A stretch of DNA of 64,000 nt from G963676095 sp963676095. Lineage in GTDB: Bacteria > Bacteroidota > Bacteroidia > Bacteroidales > Prolixibacteraceae. The stretch lies in assembly GCA_963676095.1 (NCBI GenBank), contig OY781040.1, positions 7,316,001 to 7,380,000 on the forward strand. The letters run 5' to 3'. The position numbers and the translations under genes were made by a program. The notes beneath the pieces were generated by a model. The model had not been told where the DNA came from, ran no database searches, and was given only the letters and a program-made list of their open reading frames with translations. This document shows, piece after piece, positions 35,127 through 44,568 of the stretch; the stretch's first letter is position 1, and each line of letters begins with the position of its first letter.

Positions 35127-38069
35127 CTAGTTTGACGTAAAAAAATGATAATCATAATATTGAATAATTTCTCCGTCATCATTTTTTAATTGTTTTAACC
35201 TTCCTAAATCATCATACTCATAATAGGTAGTTACCCCGTTGGGATCGGTTGAAGAGGTCATGCCGACCAAGGGATCGTAAGTATATGTCCAAATCATGAC
35301 GTTTGATCCGCAATAATTTCGTATTAGAATGTTAAAATTCTGCCATTTTATTTTCTCTTCATCCAGATCTGATATCCAAACCTGAGTGTTCAACCCTGAA
35401 CTACTGGCAGCAGAATTGACTTGAGTAGTAAGATCACTGTTTGAAATGTTTTCTCCCTTTACAACGGGGTAAGTCTGATTATATCCCCATAAATAACTAT
35501 ATTCAATATCTTCTTCTTTGGAAATCCCAAGAAGATTACCATTAGTATCATAATTTTTATACCGAATCCTGCTCTTATAATCACTCTCATTACTCTCCTT
35601 CATATCAAAAGATATAGGTTCTATAATATAATTACCATTCCAAAAAGTATAATTGGTTCTGGCAGATTGTACAGAAACGTTATCATTATTTCTGATTTCT
35701 TCAATAACAGGACTTATTATATTTCTGCTGATCATTGAATCATAAACAGCAGTTCCAGAAAAATTAACAGGATATTTATATACAATATCAATATTCTTTC
35801 CATCACTATTTATCAAAGATTTTTCTGACAGTTGCAACCGATCATTGTAATTATATTGAGTAAGTGTTTTTATCACAGTGGAATCGTTTATATAATCACA
35901 AACCTCCGATTTTGTAACCAAATCAATATCTGTATGAGCTTTTGTATCGTCGTAATATATACCCTCTAAATAATCATCAGCATGATCCAGATCATGAATA
36001 TACATTATTTCCAATTCATAGGAAGAAAGATCTTCGTTATAGTTGTATGCAGTATAGTAAATACCATTTGCCAAGCATAAACCTGTTTGAAATTCTTCTT
36101 CTTTATATGTACTGTAATAGTTTATAATAGATTGAACAAGTGAGTATTTTACATTCTCAACTTTATAATTTTCCTTCTTCAAAAGCTTGGGAGTAACAAT
36201 TCCTCGATCATGCAAAAATGGATGATTAAACCTGATATTATACGTGTCTGCAGTTTCATCTACTGGAAGAGATTCGTAATAATAAACTATCTTCCCTGTG
36301 TTTGTGTTATTTTCTCCGACATATTCTGTTACTTTATTATAAATTATTGGTTTTGTTTTTCCAAAGAACTCGTCATATGCAATGGCACTACAATTCATGT
36401 AATGAGTTGAAGTTAAATAGAGATATGGCGTTCCTCCCGCTGGAACATCATACCAGAAATTCATGACATTTTGCTGATGTACAAACATTCCCTCATAAAA
36501 ATTCCCTGGAATCAATGAATCAATCTCATATTCGTATTCTTTTGTCGTACAAACAGAATTATCATCACTGTAACTGGAGATCTTTTTTATTCTCAGTCCC
36601 CCGACTTTACCATCGGTTGGTTTATTTGATGCCGTGATATAGGAATATACCTTTGGATTGACTTTATTCAACTCATACTCAAAGACTGTTTTACCTCCGG
36701 TTGGATACATTATTTCTTCAAGGATACAGGCCTTTGCATAAATTTCATTCGGGAACTTGTTTCCACCATCAGAAAAAAAAGGGTATGGTGTTTGAACAGA
36801 TTTTTTTATACCATTATAATAGCCCCAGAAATCATCGTAATAGTATCGATCTGAAAAAGTTCCTAACAAACTCGGATAATCAGGTAAATTGCGCGAATTA
36901 TAGACAAAAGAAAATTTTTCATTTTGCGTTTCGGATAAAAATCGAATACTATCGAGCCTTAACCTGGCATTTGTTTCTCCTTCCGTACCGAAATAAGACT
37001 GATTAAAATCAATCTCCTTGATCAAGGATCTGGTAAGACTGCTTAATACTTTTATTTTTCTCAATCTTGATTTTATTCTTGATCCCCAGTCTTCTCTATC
37101 TTTGTCATAATAAAATTTGATAATTGTAGTTTTACTGATGATACTATCCAAAAAAACATCAAATATATTACAATCCTGAGGTTTATGTGTAGTACTATTG
37201 CCGGAAACTGAAACAATTTCTGGAGGTCCGGATGCCGTTTCTTCCAATTTACTCCTGTTCCATTGAGAGTTATCTATATAACTGATGCAAGAACCGACCT
37301 CATGATAGGTATAAAATTTAATTGTATCTGTTTTATCTTTTGAAATTATTTCATATGGTAATAGTTTATCATATATCTGTCCCGGATCTATAAATGTATA
37401 AGCGGTACCATCAGGAGCTGTTATCTCAAATAAACTATGATATCCTGATTGTGTTTTACTCTTAAGTCTGACTCTACAGGCTGAATATGGTACCATTACA
37501 TAAGTGCTATCAATAAAATTTCTTCTAAAAACACCTGATTCGCCATCAGCAAGTTGGTAATAATATCGGTCTGAATAAAAGTCCTTTCCACTATACTGCT
37601 CACCACATATCCTCAGAGCAAAATCTTCTCTATCAGATGTGTATAGTGGAATATCTGCCCAATCATCACTAATTTGTTTTGAAGTTAGGTAATGAAGATT
37701 TGCAGGTTTATTGTAATCATATTCTCCAAGGATTTTTCTGGTCACCACTCCTCCAGCATGAAGTATCCAACCAAGACCAATCTCACTTGAAACATCATCG
37801 ACTTTAATACCGGATGCATGATAAGAAACTGATATTGGTACGATTAAACTTCCTGAAGTTAGAGTATAGATAGGAATCTCTACCTTGGGGACTCCTGTCG
37901 CTAGATCTATAGGAATATCGCCATATCTAGTATAGGCTGCAGCCGCGGGAGACTGTGGAATATAATCCATACTGGGTAATTGAGACTGAGCAGTTAATGC
38001 TTTGGCAAAAAAAATCAGGGTAAGAACAGCTACTAATTTCATCACGACAAGGTTAGTCAAGTTTCTCAT
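35127..38069 (-). CDS. Secreted Rhs-like shell protein of locus 2
   Basis: Up to 980 residues; an internal ATG at 38042 gives a cleaner signal peptide (MKLVAVLTLIFFAKALTAQ) and may be the true start. Same family as 14388-18344: YGDIPIDLATGVPKVEIPIY, VPISVSYHASGIKVDD, SSEIGLGWILHAGGVVTRKI, and ends with YTYDPLVGMTSSTDPNGVTT and YYEYDDLGRLKQLKNDDG. It lacks the C-terminal BACON repeats of its locus 1 relative and stops 47 bases before the Rhs core gene, which instead carries such repeats at its N-terminus. Confidence 0.78.
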   Translation of the reverse strand: MRNLTNLVVMKLVAVLTLIFFAKALTAQSQLPSMDYIPQSPAAAAYTRYGDIPIDLATGVPKVEIPIYTLTSGSLIVPISVSYHASGIKVDDVSSEIGLGWILHAGGVVTRKILGEYDYNKPANLHYLTSKQISDDWADIPLYTSDREDFALRICGEQYSGKDFYSDRYYYQLADGESGVFRRNFIDSTYVMVPYSACRVRLKSKTQSGYHSLFEITAPDGTAYTFIDPGQIYDKLLPYEIISKDKTDTIKFYTYHEVGSCISYIDNSQWNRSKLEETASGPPEIVSVSGNSTTHKPQDCNIFDVFLDSIISKTTIIKFYYDKDREDWGSRIKSRLRKIKVLSSLTRSLIKEIDFNQSYFGTEGETNARLRLDSIRFLSETQNEKFSFVYNSRNLPDYPSLLGTFSDRYYYDDFWGYYNGIKKSVQTPYPFFSDGGNKFPNEIYAKACILEEIMYPTGGKTVFEYELNKVNPKVYSYITASNKPTDGKVGGLRIKKISSYSDDNSVCTTKEYEYEIDSLIPGNFYEGMFVHQQNVMNFWYDVPAGGTPYLYLTSTHYMNCSAIAYDEFFGKTKPIIYNKVTEYVGENNTNTGKIVYYYESLPVDETADTYNIRFNHPFLHDRGIVTPKLLKKENYKVENVKYSLVQSIINYYSTYKEEEFQTGLCLANGIYYTAYNYNEDLSSYELEIMYIHDLDHADDYLEGIYYDDTKAHTDIDLVTKSEVCDYINDSTVIKTLTQYNYNDRLQLSEKSLINSDGKNIDIVYKYPVNFSGTAVYDSMISRNIISPVIEEIRNNDNVSVQSARTNYTFWNGNYIIEPISFDMKESNESDYKSRIRYKNYDTNGNLLGISKEEDIEYSYLWGYNQTYPVVKGENISNSDLTTQVNSAASSSGLNTQVWISDLDEEKIKWQNFNILIRNYCGSNVMIWTYTYDPLVGMTSSTDPNGVTTYYEYDDLGRLKQLKNDDGEIIQYYDYHFFTSN

Positions 38070-38201
38070 TTATAAAAATATTCTGATTTTAATTTCATAT
38101 TAATCCTAATTTTTATGGATCTAGACAAAATAAAATGAAGACATTTTCTTTGATCAAATTTCCAACAAAGCGGAATAAAATTTTTCAAATCTGGAAATGC
38201 T

Positions 38202-38353
38202 TAAAAACACAAAAAAGTTATCAACAAAAAACTTAGTAAACGAAGCAACAAACAAAATATACTGCTCATGTACCCACAATGTCGTTTCAGGTTAAAATAG
38301 GTTACGCTCATCAAAATCCGGCGCTATTTATCAACAGGTTGCCTGTTGATAAT
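38202..38353 (+). repeat. Interspersed direct repeat, copy C
   Basis: Contains TTAAAAACACAAAAAAGTTA, TCAACAAAA, CTGCTCATGTACCCACAATG and a hairpin-forming TATCAACAGG-TTG-CCTGTTGATA. Shorter and more divergent than copies A and B but in the same order. Lies about 160 bases upstream of the locus 2 shell gene. The rest of the 38070-38460 gap holds no gene. Confidence 0.68.
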
Positions 38354-38460
38354 TTCTTTTTGCAGATAAAAATAAAAAAGGAAATTTCCCGGACAGGTTT
38401 ATCAATCCGACATCAAAAATCAGATGATTTTCACCACACTGAAAATATTCGTCAGTAATT

Positions 38461-39231
38461 TCAAAAGCTTCTCCCCTTGAATACCTCTTCCGGGTAACTG
38501 ATATCTGTCAGGAAAAGGCCTTCGGGGGGGACAGACGCGCCGGCGGCGGCACGGTCTTTCAGTTCGATAACCTGGTCAATATAATCGGGGGTTATCCTTC
38601 CCTGCCCGGCCAGGACCATGGTGCCGACAATGGCCCGGACCATGTTCCGCAAAAAACGGTCTGCCTTTATTTCGAAGACCAGTTGGTTGCCGTTCCTTTC
38701 CCACCGCGCGTCCATGACATTGCAGATATTGGTTTTCACATCAGTGTGCAGTTTGCTGAAGCTTGTAAAATCGTGAATGCCCAGCAAAATTTCACAGGCC
38801 CCGTTCATCCGTCCGACATCGAGCGGATACTTGAAATACCACGATGTCTCCTGCCCAAATGGGTCCTTGGCCTGATTTATAAAATAACGGTAAGTCCTCG
38901 AAGCAGCATCGAACCTGGCATGTGCCCCGTCCGCTACTTTCGTCAGTTTAAAAACAGCGATATCAGCATTCAGAAAGCTGTTTAACTTATTAACAAAAGA
39001 AGGGGTATCCAGTTCCGGATTTTCTGAATCGAAATGGGCCACGAAATAACTGGCATGCACCCCTGTATCCGTCCTTCCCGCTCCTGTCACGTCAATTTTT
39101 TCCCGGCAAATGGTGCTCAGGGCGTATTCGAGCGATTGCTGGACACTGGTTGCATTGGGCTGTACCTGCCAGCCGTGAAAACGGGTCCCGTTATAGGCTA
39201 ATTCGATAAAATAACGCTGTTTCAAAATCAA
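38461..39231 (-). CDS. truA: tRNA pseudouridine(38-40) synthase TruA
   Basis: 256 residues, normal length. Converts uridines in the tRNA anticodon arm to pseudouridine in the cytoplasm. The catalytic Asp lies in the conserved GAGRTDTGVHA motif near residue 55; FIELAYNGTRFHGWQVQPN at the N-terminus and RFLRNMVRAIVGTM near the C-terminus are also family hallmarks. It is divergent from the moxR gene, with a shared 161-base intergenic region, and marks the start of ordinary core genome right of the Rhs region. Confidence 0.96.
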   Translation of the reverse strand: MILKQRYFIELAYNGTRFHGWQVQPNATSVQQSLEYALSTICREKIDVTGAGRTDTGVHASYFVAHFDSENPELDTPSFVNKLNSFLNADIAVFKLTKVADGAHARFDAASRTYRYFINQAKDPFGQETSWYFKYPLDVGRMNGACEILLGIHDFTSFSKLHTDVKTNICNVMDARWERNGNQLVFEIKADRFLRNMVRAIVGTMVLAGQGRITPDYIDQVIELKDRAAAGASVPPEGLFLTDISYPEEVFKGRSF

Positions 39232-39392
39232 TCTTCAATTAAAAACAGGATAACAAATAAAAAATGTTCTAATTTATTACTTTTACACCTCTTTTAGAAA
39301 GGAAAAGCTTAACAACTTTTAACAAAGTTATTGGCTTTTTTGTATAAGTATGCACTAATTTCGTCAACCGTAAAAATATATAATCAAAAAAT

Positions 39393-40388
39393 ATGAATCA
39401 AGCAGTTGATATTCGTGAGCTAAACGAACGGATCCAAAAGGAAAGCTCTTTTGTAGATTTAATCAGCATGGAAATGAACAAGGTCATCGTCGGCCAGAAG
39501 CATCTTGTTGAAAGTTTGATGATCGGGTTGCTTTCAGGGGGACACATCCTGCTGGAAGGGGTACCGGGACTGGCAAAAACACTGGCGATCAACACCCTTT
39601 CAAGGACGATCAATGCCGATTTTGCACGTATCCAGTTTACGCCCGACCTGCTGCCTGCCGACCTTCTCGGAACATTGATCTACAGCCAGAAGAAAGAAGA
39701 ATTCATTGTAAAGAAAGGACCGATATTCACCAATTTTGTTTTGGCTGATGAAATAAACCGTGCCCCGGCAAAAGTACAGTCTGCCCTGCTTGAAGCGATG
39801 CAGGAACGGCAGATCACAATCGGGGACCAAACCTTTAAACTGGAAGAACCGTTCCTGGTAATGGCTACGCAGAACCCGATCGAGCAGGAAGGGACTTACC
39901 CGCTTCCGGAAGCTCAGGTCGACCGTTTTATGCTGAAAGTAGTCATTAAATATCCCCAAAAGGAAGAGGAAAAACTGATCATCCGGCAAAACCTGCTGAA
40001 ACAGTTCCCCGAGCCTTCAACAATCCTTCAGCCAGAGGATATCATCAAGGCCCGTGACGTGGTAAAAGACGTGTACCTGGACGAAAAAATCAGCAAATAT
40101 ATTGTCGACATTGTTTTTGCAACACGTACCCCTGCCGAATACAAGCTGGAAAAATATGCCGACATGATTTCCTACGGGGCTTCACCGCGTGCAAGTATCA
40201 GCCTGGCGCAGGCAGCAAAAGCTTACGCCTTTATCAAACGCCGCGGGTATGTAATCCCTGAAGACATTCGCGCAGTATGTCCGGATGTGCTCCGCCACAG
40301 GATCGGATTGAATTATGAGGCCGAGGCCAATAACATTACTTCGGAAGAAATTGTTACTGAAATACTGAACACGGTCGAAGTTCCATAA
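39393..40388 (+). CDS. MoxR-family AAA+ ATPase
   Basis: 331 residues. Walker A is the MoxR form (LLEGVPGLAKT), followed by Walker B (FVLADEINRAPAK), MQERQITIG and sensor 1 (VMATQNPIEQEGTYPLPEAQ). MoxR proteins act as chaperone-like ATPases for von Willebrand A proteins, several of which are encoded directly downstream. It heads the Bat operon. Confidence 0.93.
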   Translation: MNQAVDIRELNERIQKESSFVDLISMEMNKVIVGQKHLVESLMIGLLSGGHILLEGVPGLAKTLAINTLSRTINADFARIQFTPDLLPADLLGTLIYSQKKEEFIVKKGPIFTNFVLADEINRAPAKVQSALLEAMQERQITIGDQTFKLEEPFLVMATQNPIEQEGTYPLPEAQVDRFMLKVVIKYPQKEEEKLIIRQNLLKQFPEPSTILQPEDIIKARDVVKDVYLDEKISKYIVDIVFATRTPAEYKLEKYADMISYGASPRASISLAQAAKAYAFIKRRGYVIPEDIRAVCPDVLRHRIGLNYEAEANNITSEEIVTEILNTVEVP

Positions 40389-40449
40389 AAGAATCCGGTA
40401 AGCTGTAAAAAAAGAATTTAATACTCGGAATTTGATTATTTAGTGATTA

Positions 40450-41331
40450 ATGGAACACACAGAGTTACTCAAGAAAGTCAGGAAGATCGAGATAAAGACC
40501 AGGGGGTTGAGCCGGAATATTTTTGCCGGGGAATACCATTCAGCGTTTAAAGGACGGGGTATGGCTTTCAGCGAAGTCAGGGAATACCAGTTTGGCGACG
40601 ACGTGCGTAATATCGACTGGAATGTAACGGCCCGCTATAATAAACCCTACATCAAGATATTTGAGGAGGAAAGGGAACTCACGGTGATGTTGCTGATCGA
40701 CGTCAGCGGTTCGCGCGACTTCGGGACTTTCGAAAAGTTCAAGAAAAACGTAATCACCGAAATTGCTGCGATACTTGCATTTTCAGCAATTCAAAACAGC
40801 GACAAAATCGGGGTTATCTTTTTCTCGGAAGGGGTCGAGAAGTTTATCCCCCCGCAAAAAGGGAAAACGCATATCCTCAGGATCATCCGCGAGCTGATCG
40901 AATTTGTTCCGGAAAAGAAAGGGACCAACATCACGGAGGCCTTACGCTATACGACCAATGCCATAAAAAAGAGGTGCACCTGCTTTATCATTTCCGATTT
41001 TATCCAAAAGGAAAAAGAATTTGAAAAGGCGCTTACCATCGCCAACAATAAACACGATATGGTAGCCCTGAAAATTTATGATGAACGGGAAACAAAATTA
41101 CCCCCGATTGGCATGATCAAGCTGAAAGACGCAGAAACCGGCGAATATATCTGGGTCGACAGCAGCAGCTCAAAAGTCCGTAATACTTACGAGAACTGGT
41201 GGAGAAACAATAATCAGCAACTCGACCGGACCTTCAAAAAATGTGGTGTTGACTATGTAAACATCAATACCAGCGAAGACTATGTCAGGTCGCTGATGAC
41301 GTTATTCAAGAAAAGAGGATTAAAGTCATAA
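40450..41331 (+). CDS. DUF58 domain protein (VWA-like)
   Basis: 293 residues. The DUF58 signature is EVREYQFGDDVRNIDWNVTA, followed by a VWA-like fold with a complete metal site (LLIDVSGSRDFG). No membrane helices, so probably cytoplasmic or peripheral. DUF58 genes nearly always follow moxR and precede bat genes, as here. Confidence 0.88.
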   Translation: MEHTELLKKVRKIEIKTRGLSRNIFAGEYHSAFKGRGMAFSEVREYQFGDDVRNIDWNVTARYNKPYIKIFEEERELTVMLLIDVSGSRDFGTFEKFKKNVITEIAAILAFSAIQNSDKIGVIFFSEGVEKFIPPQKGKTHILRIIRELIEFVPEKKGTNITEALRYTTNAIKKRCTCFIISDFIQKEKEFEKALTIANNKHDMVALKIYDERETKLPPIGMIKLKDAETGEYIWVDSSSSKVRNTYENWWRNNNQQLDRTFKKCGVDYVNINTSEDYVRSLMTLFKKRGLKS

Positions 41332-41406
41332 GTAGGAAAAGACAGCTTGACGTCAGGTAATTGGTCCCCGGATCAGAAATTAATATTTTAACTAAGTTTT
41401 TTTTGA

Positions 41407-42402
41407 ATGAAAGGATTTAGATATTTTGTCATATTGCTTTGCATGGGGTTTCTCTTCCATGACAGGACAGAAGCACAGGAAGTGCAGGCAAGGGCAACGA
41501 TAGATTCGAACAAGGTGTTGATAGGCGACCAGATAAAGGTCCACCTCGAACTCGACCAGGCCAAGGGCATGAAGATCGAGTTTCCGATAATCGGAGATTC
41601 CCTGTCATCGACATTGGAAGTAGTGGAAAGGTCACCGCTCGACACGTTTCAGATGGATAAAAAAGATCAGATCAAGATTATCCAGAACCTGACCGTTACC
41701 TCGTTCGACACCGGCAAACAGGTCATTCCGCCTTTTTATTTCAAAATGAAATACAAGGACCTGAACGACACGGTAGAAACACTTCCGGTCGAATTCTTTG
41801 TACAGAGCATGTCGATCGATACCAAAAAGGGGCCTGTCGATATAAAAACGCCTTACGGCGCCCCGGTTACACTGAAGGAAGTCGCCCCGTACATCCTGGG
41901 GGTCATCCTGATCGGATCGCTGATTTTCTTCCTCTTCTATTATATCAGGAGAAAGAAAAACAACAAACCGGTGTTCGGAAAAGCGGCCAGGCCAAAAGAA
42001 CCGGCGCATATTGTGGCCCTTCGCACGCTCGATCATATCAAGGAGGAAAAGTTATGGCAGCAAAACCTTGTGAAAAGGTATTACAGCGAGATTTCAGATA
42101 CGCTCAGAATTTATGTGCAAGACCGTTTCGGGATAAAAGCGATGGAATACACAACCGATGAAATACTGACGGCTTTCAACCAGAAAAAGGAACTGATACC
42201 AGAGAAGTCGTTCAACGAACTCAAAAATATTCTTACCCTGGCCGATCTTGTAAAATTTGCAAAATACGAACCTTTGCCAGACGACAATAACCTGACGCTT
42301 ATGAATTCTTATTTCTTTGTAAATGATACCAAGCCGGAAGAGAAAAAACCCGAGCAGCCTGCTGATGACGAACGTGAAGGAGAAGAAGTCGTTCTGAAAT
42401 AA
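41407..42402 (+). CDS. Bat-operon membrane protein (signal peptide, one central TM)
   Basis: 331 residues. Signal peptide (FVILLCMGFLFHDRTEAQ), a periplasmic beta-rich domain, one membrane helix (VAPYILGVILIGSLIFFLFYY), then a cytoplasmic helical domain ending in an acidic tail. The arrangement is like a short BatD or DUF4381-type protein, found between DUF58 and batA in this group. Exact family uncertain; role inferred from the operon. Confidence 0.7.
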   Translation: MKGFRYFVILLCMGFLFHDRTEAQEVQARATIDSNKVLIGDQIKVHLELDQAKGMKIEFPIIGDSLSSTLEVVERSPLDTFQMDKKDQIKIIQNLTVTSFDTGKQVIPPFYFKMKYKDLNDTVETLPVEFFVQSMSIDTKKGPVDIKTPYGAPVTLKEVAPYILGVILIGSLIFFLFYYIRRKKNNKPVFGKAARPKEPAHIVALRTLDHIKEEKLWQQNLVKRYYSEISDTLRIYVQDRFGIKAMEYTTDEILTAFNQKKELIPEKSFNELKNILTLADLVKFAKYEPLPDDNNLTLMNSYFFVNDTKPEEKKPEQPADDEREGEEVVLK

Positions 42403-42504
42403 ATTGAAGAAGAAAATTTGAATAATTGTAAGCAGTCCCGGAGGACCAGCAAATGGTTGCCCGGGACGGAAATCTTAAATTTTGAACCTTGAACTATCAG
42501 ATAA

Positions 42505-43497
42505 ATGAACGGAATAACATTTAAAAATCCGGAATTTTTTTACATCCTCCTGGTGTTGATACCGATGATTGCCTGGTATGTGTTCAGGTACCGGAAATCA
42601 GGGGCCAGTATCCGCTTTTCATCAACGATTGGTTTTGGGAAGATTAAAAAAGGATGGAAACATTACTTCAGGCACATTCCTTTCGTACTGGAAATCGGCG
42701 GAATTTCGTTGCTGACAGTTGCCCTGGCACGGCCCCAGTCGTCGAACAGCTGGCAAAATGTAACCACGGAAGGTATCGATATTGTCATCGCCCTGGATAT
42801 TTCCAGCTCGATGCTGGCACAAGACTTTCAGCCCAACAGGCTGGAAGCTGCCAAAGAGGTAGCCACGAAATTTATCTCCGGACGGCCTAACGACAGGATA
42901 GGCCTGGTCATTTTTTCAGGAGAAAGCTTTACGCAATGCCCGCTTACAACCGACCATGCCGTTTTGATCAATCTCTTTAATGAAGTACAAAGCGGCATGA
43001 TCGAAGATGGTACCGCCATCGGGAACGGGCTGGCAACCGCTGTTGCCCGGCTAAAGGAAAGCGATGCAAAAAGCAAGGTGATCATCCTGCTTACCGACGG
43101 TGAGAACAATAAGGGAGAGATTGCCCCGGTAACAGCAGCCGAACTTGCCAAAACTTACGGCATCCGGGTTTATACGATCGGGATAGGCACTGTCGGCACC
43201 GCCCCCTATCCGGTTCAGACCCCTTTCGGTACCCAAATCCAGAACGTGGAGGTTAAAATTGACGAGGAAACCCTTCAGAAAATTGCAAATACAACAGACG
43301 GGCATTATTTCAGGGCAACCAACAATAAAAAACTGGAACAGATTTACCAGGAGATAGATAAACTTGAAAAATCGAAAATAGATGTAAAACAGTTCAGTAA
43401 AAAAGATGAAGAATTCGAACCTTACGTCCTGTGGGCAATGGTTATTTTAATTGCCGGAATTTTCTTAAAAACAACTATTTTCAGAAACATCCCTTAA
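42505..43497 (+). CDS. batA: BatA, VWA domain membrane protein
   Basis: 330 residues. Two N-terminal membrane helices (FFYILLVLIPMIAWYVFRYR; IPFVLEIGGISLLTVALARP), a VWA domain with an intact metal-ion site (IVIALDISSSMLAQDF; LLTDGENNKGEI) and a C-terminal helix (VLWAMVILIAGIFLK). Bat proteins were named for aerotolerance in Bacteroides; the molecular role is an envelope complex. Followed 13 bases later by its paralogue batB. Confidence 0.9.
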   Translation: MNGITFKNPEFFYILLVLIPMIAWYVFRYRKSGASIRFSSTIGFGKIKKGWKHYFRHIPFVLEIGGISLLTVALARPQSSNSWQNVTTEGIDIVIALDISSSMLAQDFQPNRLEAAKEVATKFISGRPNDRIGLVIFSGESFTQCPLTTDHAVLINLFNEVQSGMIEDGTAIGNGLATAVARLKESDAKSKVIILLTDGENNKGEIAPVTAAELAKTYGIRVYTIGIGTVGTAPYPVQTPFGTQIQNVEVKIDEETLQKIANTTDGHYFRATNNKKLEQIYQEIDKLEKSKIDVKQFSKKDEEFEPYVLWAMVILIAGIFLKTTIFRNIP

Positions 43498-43510
43498 ATA
43501 AACCGGAAAA

Positions 43511-44542
43511 ATGGAAATGTTCAGATTTGCAAATAGTCATTTTTTATACGTACTGGCGATTATCCCTGTGTTAATCCTTCTTTATATTGTTGTCCGGATA
43601 AAAAGGGAAAGAGCCCTGACAAAATTCGGGAAGAAAGAGATCATACAGGAGTTAATGCCTAACGTGAGTAAAAGCAGGCCTGTCATCAAATTCATCATCT
43701 GGCTTTTTGCTATTGCCTCCATTATCCTGGCATTGGCGCGGCCCCAGTTCGGGAGCAAATTAAAAACAGAGAAAAGAAAAGGTGTTGAACTGATTATAGC
43801 CCTGGATGTGTCCAACTCGATGATGGCAGAAGATATCCAGCCGAACAGGCTGGAACGTGCCAAGAGGGCAATTGCCCGGCTGGTCGATAAGCTGAACGAT
43901 GACAAGATCGGCCTGATCGTGTTCGCCGGGGACGCTTACACCCAATTACCGATAACGACTGATTACGCATCGGCAAAATTATTTCTGAATGCGGTAAACA
44001 CGAATATCGTCCCCAGGCAGGGAACAGCAATCGGTGCTGCAATCAATCTGGCAACCAACTCGTTCAGTCCCCAGTTTAAAGGGAACAAGGCGATTATTGT
44101 TATTACCGATGGCGAAAACCATGAGGACGATGCAGTCGGTGCCGCTTCGGCAGCGTCAGATCAGGGCATTATCGTTAATACGGTTGGAATGGGACTGCCC
44201 GACGGGGCCCCTATACCCGTCTATGTAAACGGACAGAAAGATTACCGTAAAGACAAAAACGGACAGGTCGTTATTACGAAACTCGACGAGCAAATGCTAC
44301 AGGAAATAGCAGCAGCAGGAAAAGGGATTTATGTGAGGGCAAACAATGCGGATGTAGGACTGAATACCCTGTTTAACGAGATTAACAAAATGCAGGGAGC
44401 AGAGCTTGAGTCCCAGGTTTATTCGGAATATGAAGACCAGTTTCAGTGGTTTGTAGCTTTTGCCCTATTTTTGTTATTGTTTGATTTTCTGATACTGGAG
44501 AGAAAAAACAAATATTTGAAGAACATCAAATTATTTGGATAA
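43511..44542 (+). CDS. batB: BatB, VWA domain membrane protein
   Basis: 343 residues, paralogue of BatA. N-terminal helices (FLYVLAIIPVLILLYIVVRI; IKFIIWLFAIASIILALARP), VWA metal site (LIIALDVSNSMMAEDI; VITDGENHEDDA), and a C-terminal helix (WFVAFALFLLLFDFLIL). Likely works with BatA and the TPR protein BatC in one complex. Confidence 0.9.
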   Translation: MEMFRFANSHFLYVLAIIPVLILLYIVVRIKRERALTKFGKKEIIQELMPNVSKSRPVIKFIIWLFAIASIILALARPQFGSKLKTEKRKGVELIIALDVSNSMMAEDIQPNRLERAKRAIARLVDKLNDDKIGLIVFAGDAYTQLPITTDYASAKLFLNAVNTNIVPRQGTAIGAAINLATNSFSPQFKGNKAIIVITDGENHEDDAVGAASAASDQGIIVNTVGMGLPDGAPIPVYVNGQKDYRKDKNGQVVITKLDEQMLQEIAAAGKGIYVRANNADVGLNTLFNEINKMQGAELESQVYSEYEDQFQWFVAFALFLLLFDFLILERKNKYLKNIKLFG

Positions 44543-44568
44543 TCTGTATCATATAAAAATTTATCAGT

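Noticed and set aside
38202..38353. TTATCAACA/TGTTGATAA words considered as a replication origin with DnaA boxes
   Set aside because: The words differ from the DnaA box consensus at a key base, the element occurs three times in the window, and no dnaA or other origin-linked gene is near.
39232..39392. Possible promoter for moxR (TTGG ... TAATTTCG, spacing about 21)
   Set aside because: It only partly matches the Bacteroidota TTTG/TAnnTTTG pattern, so it was not listed as a feature.
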